Shown here piece by piece: positions 42,723-50,069 of a stretch of 60,124 nucleotides of DNA. Source of the DNA: Ignavibacterium sp. (GTDB lineage: Bacteria; Zixibacteria; MSB-5A5; GN15; PGXB01); assembly GCA_020724775.1 (NCBI GenBank), contig DYGG01000012.1, forward strand, positions 1 through 60,124, in the 5' to 3' direction. The notes below the pieces were generated by a model. That model was given only the letters and a program-made list of their open reading frames with translations, ran no database searches and was not told the origin of the DNA. Every line of letters starts with the position of its first letter. Within the stretch, counting starts at the first letter, position 1. Made by a program: the position numbers and the translations under genes.

Positions 42723-43259
42723 ATGAAACAGCCTCGATATATCTCGCTTCTGCGCGGCATCAATCTCCTTGGGCACAAAAAAATCGCTATGTCCGAATTA
42801 AGGGCGCTCTATGAATCGCTGGGGTTCAAAAAAGTGCAAACTTACATTCAAAGCGGAAATGTCATATTCAGCGCCGAGGGGAGTAGGATTGCCGGTTTGT
42901 CTCATAAGATAGAAAATGGAATAAAGCAGAATTTGGGGTATGAAGTTACGATTATCATTCGCACCGGTATGGAAATGCGCAAAATTGTTGAAAAAAACCC
43001 GTTTGTGGGAAAAGAGGCAAGCAAACTGCATGTCACTCTCCTTGCCGAGAAACCGGACTTGTTTCCGGCCGCTGAAGTGGATAAGGTCAGGGATAAAGCC
43101 GAAAGATTTCATCATTCTGGACGGGAGATTTATCTTTTCCTGCCGAACGGGTATGGGCGAACCAAGTTGAACAACAATTTTTTTGAGCGAAAACTGAAGG
43201 TAACGGCGACGACACGGAGCTGGCGGACGGTAGTGGCGCTGGCAGAGATGGCGGAGTAA
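42723..43259 (+). CDS. DUF1697-family protein
   Basis: From ATG 42723 the product is 178 residues, the usual length. The start MKQPRYISLLRGINLLGHKKIAMSELRALYESLGFKKVQTYIQSGNVIF is a clear DUF1697 signature, and TTRSWRTVVALAEMAE closes it as in relatives. GTG 42705 is an alternative start; neither has a strong ribosome-binding site. Function of the family is unknown. It is inserted between the HAO-type cytochrome and the nor genes on the opposite strand, and ends just before a strong bidirectional terminator. Confidence 0.87.
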   Translation: MKQPRYISLLRGINLLGHKKIAMSELRALYESLGFKKVQTYIQSGNVIFSAEGSRIAGLSHKIENGIKQNLGYEVTIIIRTGMEMRKIVEKNPFVGKEASKLHVTLLAEKPDLFPAAEVDKVRDKAERFHHSGREIYLFLPNGYGRTKLNNNFFERKLKVTATTRSWRTVVALAEMAE

Positions 43260-43366
43260 AGCAATAGATAAGGCTGAAACCTATGTTGTGATTGAGAGAT
43301 ATGATGAAGGTGCGGTTGCCGGCGGGGCGCAGCATTTGATAACTTAAGAGAAATCAGATCATTTAA

Positions 43367-43392
43367 AACGGCGGGTCCGCAGACCCGCCGTT
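43367..43392. terminator. Bidirectional terminator
   Basis: AACGGCGGGTC (43367-43377) and GACCCGCCGTT (43382-43392) form a perfect 11-bp stem with a four-base loop between converging genes DUF1697 (+) and norB (-). A-rich and T-rich flanks support both directions. Confidence 0.85.
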
Positions 43393-43438
43393 CTCTAACA
43401 GAGTAGCCTCTATTCCTAAGAATCTGGAATCAACATCG

Positions 43439-44782
43439 CTACGCCGCCGCTATCCGCTCTGGTGCCGATTGTTTCATCTTCAAAAGGTCATAGATAATTA
43501 TCACTACGCCGACAAAGAACTCCAGCCCGCTGAATATCGCAATCTTGAACCAGAACTGCATCTGCGCTTGCGCTGTCATAAATCCCAGCCCCAGCACCCG
43601 CTCCAGATACGATTGCAGAACTCCGGCAACGCCGAACGCCAGCCCCAGAGCGAACATCGCCAGACTGGTAATCCAGAATCCCCATTTGCCGAGAGTCTGA
43701 CGGAAATGGGTGACTCCTTTCAACTGCGGGAAGGCATAATAGAAGATGGTGAAATTGAGCAGAGCGTAGGCGCCAAAGAACGCCATATGGCCATGCGAGA
43801 CCGTCACCTGACTTCCGTGAGTATAGTAGTTAATCTGCGGAAGGGTATGGATAAATCCCCAGACCCCGGCGCCGACCAGATGATAAATGGCGCATCCCGC
43901 CGCCAGAAGCCAGACCAGCGGATTTTCGATTTTCTGCTGCCGCTCTTTGACATGGCGGATGGAATCCCAGACCATCAGGATAATCGGCAACGGCTTCAGG
44001 GCGCTGAAAATCCCTCCGACCCAGAGCCAGTAGCGCGGCGCCCCGATTCAGTAATAATGATGTCCCGTGCCGGCAATACCGGTAAAAAGGAACAGCCCGA
44101 TTTCAACATAGAGCCATTTCTCCACCACTCCCCGGGGAACGCCGGTTATCCGAAGAAGAATCCAGGCGATAATCGCTCCGGTCACCAGTTCCCATGCCCC
44201 CTCTACCCAGAGATGGATAACCCACCACCAGTAGTACCAATCGATAGAAAGATTTTTGTAAAAGGGAAGTCCGAAAAGATAGAGCAGGGCAAGCATCACC
44301 GGCCCGCCCAAGAGTGTCCCTTGAATCATGGTCCAGTTTTTCGCCTTAATCATTGTGGCGGCGACATTGAAGAGAAAAATCAGAGCGCCAGCAACGATGA
44401 GTAAATCCAGTTCAAAGGGAATGTCCAGAAGCGGCTTTCCCTGAGTCCAGCCGAAAAGAAAACTGACCAGAGCGGCAACGCCGGTGCCGACCAGAATAAT
44501 CAACTGCAGATAAGCCAGTTTGGTGCTGTATAGTTCCGATTTGCTTTCTTCCGGCACCACAAAATAGGTTCCCCCCATAAAGCACAGAAGCATCCAGAGT
44601 ACCGGAAGGTTGGTATGAAAAGCGCGGGCAGTGGAGAAGGGGAAGATATCAATTAGGCTTTGCGGAAGGGTAAAAGCATAGTTGATTGCCAGCCAGAGCC
44701 CCATGAGGACCTGAAGGACGAAGAGAAGCAACGCCACCACAAAGTAAGGGTAGGCGACTCGCTGAGATTTGTACGGATTCAT
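43439..44782 (-). pseudogene. norB: Nitric oxide reductase large subunit, interrupted by in-frame TGA
   Basis: NorB reduces 2 NO to N2O at a heme b3-FeB centre in the inner membrane. Reading 44782 to 43439 gives about 447 codons in one frame, with a TGA at 44048-44050 (codon 245). Upstream: FHTNLPVLWMLLCF and HLWVEGAWELVTGAIIAW; at the break TGHHYY-TGA-IGAPRYWLWVGGIFSAL, where relatives have Trp; downstream SQVTVSHGHMAFFGAYALLNF with the remaining His ligands. So the catalytic ligands lie on both sides, and only read-through or reversion would give an active enzyme. It overlaps norC by four bases. A sequencing error is possible, but norC is also damaged. Confidence 0.85.
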
Positions 44783-45493
44783 TGCGCCTCTCCTTTCTGA
44801 CGGGCAAGAAATTCAGCCAGGGCCTCCAGATCCGCCGGAGTCATCTCCTGGTATCCCGGCATATTGGTCTGCGGATTTACCGAAGCCGGGTCATATATGT
44901 ACTGACGAATCTGCTCCGGGGTCATCCGCGTGCCGATATCATCCAGAGCCGGACCGGCATCGCCGCCGACACCGCCAATGGAATGGCACGCGATACATCC
45001 CTGTCCCTTTAAAGAGGGCCGCGCCGGGGGTCATCGCCGAGCCTCCGATAAGGCGTTTGCTTTCGGTGGTGCGACGTTTCTTGGAATCTTGCGGAGGCCA
45101 GTCTTGCGTGTCGATATCATTTACCCAGCGGAAGAAATCGACCAGGAGGTCAATTTCTGTCGGAGTCAGGTTCTGATGCGGCATCTTGCGGAAAGAATTA
45201 GCCAGTACCAGTTCCGGCTGCGCCACCACGCCGCGAATATAGTTTTCTCCGCGACGGTCATAGACACGGGTCAGGTCGGGAGCATAATAACCGCCAAACC
45301 CCAGAATGGTGTGGCAGTCATTGCAGTTTTACTTCTGAAAAACCCGCTTCCCTTCCACCACGTCATCTGAGAGACGGTCGACGTTGGTCAGGGCATGCAC
45401 CTGATTGTGAGTATCCCAGGTCAGCGCCAGAAACAGAATCGCCGAACTGAGGGCGCCGACATAGAAAATCGTTTTGGCAAGTCTTGGCGTCAT
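44779..45493 (-). pseudogene. norC: Nitric oxide reductase cytochrome c subunit with stop and frameshift
   Basis: NorC passes electrons to NorB. The ATG at 45493 (behind GGAGAGGACTGT) begins MTPRLAKTIFYVGALSSAILFLAL, then VFQK-TAA-NCNDCHTILGFGGYYAPDL; the TAA at 45329-45331 replaces the Tyr seen in relatives. A second lesion near 45004 is one extra base: the +1-corrected frame reads KGQGCIACHSIGGVGGDAGPALDDIG to the stop overlapping norB (ATGA). Two CxxCH-type sites are present (CNDCH and CIACH). Two separate lesions plus the norB TGA argue for gene decay rather than one sequencing mistake. Confidence 0.82.
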
Positions 45494-45505
45494 ACAGTCC
45501 TCTCC

Positions 45506-46120
45506 TTAATGGCAACCGTGACAACCTTGAGCACCAGATTCATCTTCTGAGACGGCTGCAAAATAATTCGGGGCATATTTTTCCACCAGGCTGTCGGCAA
45601 GAGCATGAAACTTCTCATGCTCGCCGGGGCCTGTTTGCTCTTCTTCAAAGCGCTCAAACCGCTCCCCCATTTTCTCAAGCAGTTCTGGCGGAAGATTCAT
45701 AGCGGCGGCCGGATACAGGATATTATCTTCTTTCATAATATGATTCCGCAGAAGCGCGGCATAAGAATTCGCCGCCTGCGCGATTGCCAGACGGTCTTCC
45801 CCGGTCCACTCCCCGGTCTGCTCCGCCCTCTCGCCCAGGATTCCAATCAGGCGCCGCCCTTCCTGATGCTCCATTAACATCACCGCAACCGGGCCATATT
45901 CGCGGGAGAATCCATGCTCCACCATCGTAGCGAGAAGAATATCCTCTTCTTTGCCGTGATGGCAGGAATCAGCGAAAGTCCGGATAAAGCCGACAAATTT
46001 ATTCAAATCTTCGCGGTCGACTTTTTCGCCGTCATGCACCGCCGCCACATAGTTCTCCAACGCCGCAATCACCTTTTCAATCAGGCGATGCTCATTCTGT
46101 AACATCTGTAAAGGATTCAT
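45506..46120 (-). CDS. Hemerythrin-domain protein
   Basis: The protein is 204 residues. Its four-helix hemerythrin fold is marked by NEHRLIEKVIAALENY, FADSCHHGKEEDILLATMVEHG, LMEHQEGRRLIG and LLRNHIMKEDNILYPAAAMNLP, giving the His/Glu di-iron ligands. Members include Ric/YtfE, which repairs Fe-S clusters damaged by NO. It ends GCHGCH, an unusual Cys/His tail. It sits 12 bases upstream of norC, in the same operon, which fits an NO-stress role. This gene is intact, unlike norC and norB. Confidence 0.88.
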   Translation of the reverse strand: MNPLQMLQNEHRLIEKVIAALENYVAAVHDGEKVDREDLNKFVGFIRTFADSCHHGKEEDILLATMVEHGFSREYGPVAVMLMEHQEGRRLIGILGERAEQTGEWTGEDRLAIAQAANSYAALLRNHIMKEDNILYPAAAMNLPPELLEKMGERFERFEEEQTGPGEHEKFHALADSLVEKYAPNYFAAVSEDESGAQGCHGCH

Positions 46121-46144
46121 CTATTACCTCCAAACCTGTTGGTG

Positions 46145-46774
46145 TTAATGTTTATGCTCGACTTCAGGCTTTCCTGATGCTTCATGGTGTGCCGCCGGCG
46201 TGGTCAGCGCCTGATGCAGCCGCTCGACATAGTGGATAAATTCGATATAAGCGGCAACATATTCCCGGCCGGCTTCGACCGAATGCCCGGCATGCTCTCG
46301 CGTTTCCAGGGCGTGGGCGAATCTTTCATTGATGCCCTTAGTTAAAGCGGCGTTCAGCGATTGGAGAAGGGAACTGGCGGATTTTGACGTCAGCGCATCC
46401 TCCGCTTCTTCTACCCCCGGCTCCAGGGGGGTACCCGACGGTTTCAATCCGGTGTATGGCGCCCCTTCGCCTTCGCGATGCAAACGGACGAGAGTTTCAA
46501 AGAAATATCTTTGTGCTAATGATCTGGCTTCTTCACTCAGTTTGGCGACTGATATCGTCTGTTCAAAAAGGCTTCGAATCTCCGCCTCGTGCTCGGCGCC
46601 AACCCATTTCAGCACTGGAGTGACATCGCTTCTTTCAAGAGCCAGGCGGGCATCCTTGATAACCGGACCATCATATGTGTCGCAGTGCGCTGATGCCTGC
46701 GGAGTCGCCAGCAGAGCGACAAGAATCGCCAAGATAAGCGACACGCAGACCCCGGATAAATTTCGGATTAACAT
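46145..46774 (-). CDS. Exported DUF6448-family protein
   Basis: The 209-residue product has a signal peptide ending ASA-HCDTYDGPVIKDARLAL; the HCDTxDGPV opening is the signature of DUF6448. The rest is helical with several histidines (LKWVGAEHEAEI, ALETREHAGHSVEAGREYVAAYIEFIHYVERLHQAL) and a His/Glu-rich end. It is the first gene of the operon with hemerythrin and nor genes. The motif shared with the Rrf2 gene lies 35 bases upstream. A role in NO or heme handling is inferred from position only. Confidence 0.8.
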   Translation of the reverse strand: MLIRNLSGVCVSLILAILVALLATPQASAHCDTYDGPVIKDARLALERSDVTPVLKWVGAEHEAEIRSLFEQTISVAKLSEEARSLAQRYFFETLVRLHREGEGAPYTGLKPSGTPLEPGVEEAEDALTSKSASSLLQSLNAALTKGINERFAHALETREHAGHSVEAGREYVAAYIEFIHYVERLHQALTTPAAHHEASGKPEVEHKH

Positions 46775-46808
46775 ATAAACCTCCTCACCAGAAAGATTGT
46801 GTGATTAA

Positions 46809-46829
46809 TTGACCGTATATTCATCTATT
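46809..46829 (-). promoter_or_regulatory. Candidate Rrf2 operator upstream of the DUF6448-nor operon
   Basis: This 21-base element reads TTGACCGTATATTCAT followed by CTATT on the plus strand and matches the element at 47309-47329 at 18 of 21 positions by direct comparison, in the same orientation and similar distance to its gene. Confidence 0.6.
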
Positions 46830-46876
46830 CTTCAAAAGTTATTCGTTTGGTAATAGTTACATTTATTCAAAAATAT

Positions 46877-47287
46877 CTATTTATTCTCTTTTGAGGCTTG
46901 CTCCAGGGTCATGGAGCCGATGGTGCGTGTAAATTCTTCCCGGAGCCTTTTCCACTGGTAATGCAGGGCGCAGGAGCCGGTATCGGTGCATTCGCGTAGA
47001 CCGAGAATACAGCGATTCTCCAGATTCTGCAGCCCGTCAATCGCTTCTACTACATTCCAGACCGTTATCTCCGACGACGGCTTCGCCAGCATGTACCCCC
47101 CACCCGGTCCTTTGGTCGCCTTGACCAGTCCTTTGTTGCGAAGGCTATGAAGAATCTTTGAGAGAAACTGCTTTGGGATTGCTTCCGCGGCGGCAATCTC
47201 GGTCACACGGATCGGCTTGGCGCCGTTGTCGCGCGCCAAAAATATCAGCGCTCTAAGGGCATGCTGGGCGGTCGGTGAATATATCAT
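46877..47287 (-). CDS. Rrf2-family regulator, NsrR-like
   Basis: The product has 136 residues. An N-terminal winged helix (YSPTAQHALRALIFLAR ... AIPKQFLSKILHSLRNKGLVKATKGPGGGYMLAKP) is followed by three cysteines, Cys93, Cys100 and Cys106 (C-x6-C-x5-C), in the position where NsrR, RirA and IscR bind an Fe-S cluster. NsrR senses NO through this cluster and represses nor and detoxification genes. The promoter just upstream contains the shared 21-base motif over its -10 box, pointing to autorepression. The exact effector is inferred from context. Confidence 0.85.
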   Translation of the reverse strand: MIYSPTAQHALRALIFLARDNGAKPIRVTEIAAAEAIPKQFLSKILHSLRNKGLVKATKGPGGGYMLAKPSSEITVWNVVEAIDGLQNLENRCILGLRECTDTGSCALHYQWKRLREEFTRTIGSMTLEQASKENK

Positions 47288-47308
47288 TTCAATATAGTTA
47301 TTGAATAG

Positions 47309-47354
47309 TTGACCATATACTCATATATTATACTACTCCTATATCGGCTGTCAA
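47309..47354 (-). promoter_or_regulatory. Rrf2-gene promoter with overlapping operator
   Basis: On the minus strand a perfect TTGACA (47349-47354) and TATAAT (47327-47332) are spaced by 16 bases. The motif at 47309-47329, shared with 46809-46829, covers the end of the -10 box and the start site, the usual place for a repressor. Confidence 0.72.
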
Positions 47355-47404
47355 GGGAAAATTATCATATTTTTGTCATATTTATTTAGCAGGACAGATT
47401 TCTG

Positions 47405-47432
47405 TTGACTTGCCTTAATAATGGACTATTTT
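47405..47432 (+). promoter_or_regulatory. Candidate promoter for barrel protein and cytochrome c
   Basis: TTGACT at 47405-47410 and TATTTT at 47427-47432, spacer 16, lie about 70 bases before the gene at 47501. The gene has a good AAAAGGAG ribosome-binding site. Confidence 0.45.
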
Positions 47433-47500
47433 TGTCGCGCTTAATCCGGGCGTAAGATTAAAAACTGCTTAAACTTAGACAAAGTCTAAAAGGAGTTTAG

Positions 47501-48208
47501 ATGCGCCGCTATGCCTTTTTCCTCGCCCTGCTTTTTTCAACTCTTACGGCCGATTCAATGGCGGACCGAAGAAACTATGTCTGGACTTATCAATATATGA
47601 CAATGCCCAAAAATGCCACGGAACTGGAGTTCTATCAGACCACGATGCTTTCGGAGATTGACAAATGGGAATTCCGTTTCGAGGTAGAGCATGGGCTCAC
47701 CGATTACTGGGACCTCTCCATTTACCAGATTTTCACCCAGACGGAAGGGGAATCGTTTAAGTGGGATGCCGTCCAGTTGCGGACCCGGTACCGTCTCGGC
47801 GAAGAAGGGCGATGGTTCCTTGACCCGCTGTTATACCTCGAGTATAACCGCAAGGTCGATCTCAAACTTCCCAACAAGCTGGAAGGGAAACTGATATTAG
47901 CCAAGACCGTTTCCAATTTCAACCTGGCGATTAATCCGCTATATGAATTGTTCTTTGCCCCCGGGACAAAACATGAACTGGGGGTTGACGGCGGTTTCTC
48001 CTGGCAATTCCATCCTTCATTTGTAGCCGGGATGGAATCGACTTCCCGTATTGAGTTTGAAGACGGCGAGACCGAAACGTCATCGTATTTCGGTCCAACC
48101 GTTTCATTTGCGTCAGGAAACTGGTGGTACACCGCCGGAGTCGCCTTCGGTTTGACCGATGAGTCTGACGACGCCCGAATTCGGTTCCTGATGGGAGTGG
48201 AATTATAA
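47501..48208 (+). CDS. Predicted outer-membrane beta-barrel protein
   Basis: The product is 235 residues with a signal peptide ending SMA-DRRNYVW. The mature protein alternates short amphipathic strands, rich in Trp, Tyr, Phe and Glu (ELEFYQTTMLSEIDKWEFRFEVEHGL, DPLLYLEYNRKVDLKL, SYFGPTVSFASGNWWYTAGVAFGL), and ends RIRFLMGVEL, a terminal strand typical of outer-membrane barrels. A family name cannot be given. Its stop overlaps the cytochrome c start (TAATG), so the pair are co-translated; a role beside respiration or nitrogen-oxide stress is possible. Confidence 0.75.
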   Translation: MRRYAFFLALLFSTLTADSMADRRNYVWTYQYMTMPKNATELEFYQTTMLSEIDKWEFRFEVEHGLTDYWDLSIYQIFTQTEGESFKWDAVQLRTRYRLGEEGRWFLDPLLYLEYNRKVDLKLPNKLEGKLILAKTVSNFNLAINPLYELFFAPGTKHELGVDGGFSWQFHPSFVAGMESTSRIEFEDGETETSSYFGPTVSFASGNWWYTAGVAFGLTDESDDARIRFLMGVEL

Positions 48209-48465
48209 TGAATCGGGCGCTCAAATATGGAGTAGCGCTGGCGGTTGTCCTTATCGGGTGTGGCGGAGCGTATCGCTCTGGCTATCAGATGACCGAAGGG
48301 GAGCGTCTTTTCCGCGCTAACTGCCGCTCCTGTCATGTTCTGCCGCGGCCGGCCAAGTACACCGACGAGGAATGGCCCCGTCTGGTGAAAAGATATGGCG
48401 AAAAGATCCGGCTGGCCGACTCTTCACAAGCGGCGATAATTGAATTCCTGACTGCCAATAACTGA
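48208..48465 (+). CDS. Small c-type cytochrome, probable lipoprotein
   Basis: The product has 85 residues. A signal with a lipobox-like VLIGCG (Cys near 18) precedes a short cytochrome domain with one heme site CRSCH (about 39-43) and a following LPRPAKYTDEEWPRLVKRYGEKIRLADSSQAAIIEFL. The distal Met ligand is not obvious. The ATG overlaps the barrel stop. It would be an electron carrier anchored to the membrane; its partner is not identified. Confidence 0.8.
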   Translation: MNRALKYGVALAVVLIGCGGAYRSGYQMTEGERLFRANCRSCHVLPRPAKYTDEEWPRLVKRYGEKIRLADSSQAAIIEFLTANN

Positions 48466-48476
48466 TTGATTGAAAA

Positions 48477-49400
48477 TCAGCGGAGCAAAAGAATCGCTTC
48501 CAGAACTTGACGGCGCAACTGCTCCGGGTCGGACGGCAGTTCCGCCACCTGCAGAGACTCCGGCGAGGCTTTCTCTCGGAGCGATTTCAACTCCTCCGAA
48601 TTTAACAATTCCGGGTCGGCGTAGAGAATAGTTGGTGCCGCCGGCGGCGCCACCTCATCAGAACCGGTTCTGTCGAAAGGGAATCCGGAAAGTTTCTGGT
48701 ACCACCAGAAATAGACCATCGGATGCAGCGGAATCCAGAGCGCGCCCTGCCTCCGGCGAGCGGCTTCAAGCCAGCGGGAACTTGACAGGTGCGGCGTGAC
48801 GGCGATAACTTCGCTGATTCTTTTGTCTTTTGCGGCCGCTCCCAGGGCGGCATCTGCCCCCAGGTCAAATCCGGCCACCACTACCGGCGGCGGCATTTGA
48901 CTATGAATATTCAGATAGGCAACGACCTCAATCAGGTCGTCGGCTTCATAACTGCCGGCGAAACGGTAAGTGCCGCCCGAAACTCCGGCGGCTCGCTGGT
49001 CATACAGAACAACACTCCACCCGGAGTCAAGTAACGGTTGAATATATGGCATAAAAAAGGTCCGGTCGGTGTCGTCAGGATGAAGTAAAATCACTGTCCC
49101 TCTTGGCGCCAGGCTCCTGTCGGTCGGGGCAAAGCGGACGGCGGCAAGGTACAGGTTATCGTTGGAGGGGACAGCAAAACTGTCCGGGATGAGACCGAAA
49201 GCGACAAATGGCTCGATATTGTTAGCCAGACGGAACTCCGGGTCTTCAAACTGATTTCGCTCGGGGCGGGCAGTTATCTTCGGCACCGTAATCAGAGGGT
49301 AAATTACATAGAAAAAAGCGACCAGAACTATCATCACTATGACCGCCACGGTCAGGATGGTTTCACGGGTCTTTTTAGATATCAATTTTGCCAATCTCAC
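48477..49400 (-). CDS. Membrane-anchored alpha/beta-hydrolase-fold protein with altered active site
   Basis: The product has 307 residues: an N-terminal membrane helix (about 14-38) and an alpha/beta-hydrolase core (about 95-300). The fold is recognisable by VILLHPDDTDR, SGWSVVLYDQRAAGVSGG and the elbow region VVVAGFDLGADAALGAA. The nucleophile position reads GFDLG, with Asp instead of Ser, and no histidine appears near the C-terminus where the catalytic His should be. So it is either a non-catalytic fold or uses an unusual mechanism. It faces the cytochrome c gene across 11 bases. Its substrate is unknown. Confidence 0.75.
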   Translation of the reverse strand: MRLAKLISKKTRETILTVAVIVMIVLVAFFYVIYPLITVPKITARPERNQFEDPEFRLANNIEPFVAFGLIPDSFAVPSNDNLYLAAVRFAPTDRSLAPRGTVILLHPDDTDRTFFMPYIQPLLDSGWSVVLYDQRAAGVSGGTYRFAGSYEADDLIEVVAYLNIHSQMPPPVVVAGFDLGADAALGAAAKDKRISEVIAVTPHLSSSRWLEAARRRQGALWIPLHPMVYFWWYQKLSGFPFDRTGSDEVAPPAAPTILYADPELLNSEELKSLREKASPESLQVAELPSDPEQLRRQVLEAILLLR

Positions 49401-50069
49401 ACTCCCTTTGAGAAATCAGAGGCGAATTTACGGTAAATTAAACTCTGAGCCAAGAGATTTTATGGCGATCACCCCAGAAAATCGACCAAAAAGGAATGCT
49501 TTCCGTTCGGCAAGTTCAATCTTTGAGCAGATGGGAGAGCCCCTTGCAGCGGCATATTCTCTCATAAGGGCAGGCATAGTAGCAGCTATCTAACTTCGGT
49601 ATTGGCAGGCTGGTGCCACGACTCTTGAGCCCGCAGACTGGGCCGGATATGGCCTCTGCGAAATCTAAAAAATCGGCGGAATTCGGCAAAAATACTATTG
49701 ACAGGGAGCGGTTCTCCCCATATATTGTTTATCGGATGATAGGATAAGTGTCCGCAAAAGAACCTTGTTTAAGAGATAAGGTATATAGGTCTTCATTTAT
49801 TTATTCAGAAGTACTTATTCTAAGATTTGTTTTCCACACTGCTTAAGCCGACCGTGGGGGGTCGCTTAAGAAAAAACTGTTGATTGCAGGATTGTAGAGA
49901 CTGGCAAGACTGTAATGTCGGGCGCAAAAGCCGATAGGTGATATAGATATCGTCTATGGCCACTGTCGCCCGCTTAAGCCGGTCAACTCCTTGAGGTTGT
50001 GGTTATAGGTTAGTAGCTAAAAGATAGCTAAAAAAACCGACAGAACCAAACATGATACAGGAGGAAGGA
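49401..50069. other. Long non-coding interval before the cohesin/dockerin protein
   Basis: No credible gene is found here. The notable element is the inverted-repeat-rich leader at 49842-49971. The last 20 bases before 50070 carry a strong ribosome-binding site (GGAGGAAGGA). Confidence 0.6.
49842..49971 (+). promoter_or_regulatory. Structured 5' leader of unknown class
   Basis: First hairpin: CTTAAG + CGACC (49842-49853) with GGTCG + CTTAAG (49860-49870). Second, nested: GGGCG (49920-49924) with CGCCC (49967-49971), inside it GCC/GGC, ATAG/CTAT and GATA/TATC. The second CTTAAGCC near 49973 could compete with the first hairpin. This suggests a structured, possibly switching, leader RNA upstream of 50070. 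It has loose similarity in GGCAA ... GCGCAAAAGCC to c-di-GMP-I riboswitches, but not enough to name it. Confidence 0.4.

Noticed and set aside
44048-44050. TGA read as Trp or selenocysteine in norB
   Set aside because: TGA is used as an ordinary stop throughout the window, relatives have Trp rather than Cys at this position, and norC is also damaged. Mutation or sequence error is simpler.
49920-49971. c-di-GMP-I riboswitch
   Set aside because: Only short matches to the conserved core exist, and the strongest pairing (GGGCG/CGCCC) does not fit the known fold. Kept as an unnamed structured leader.
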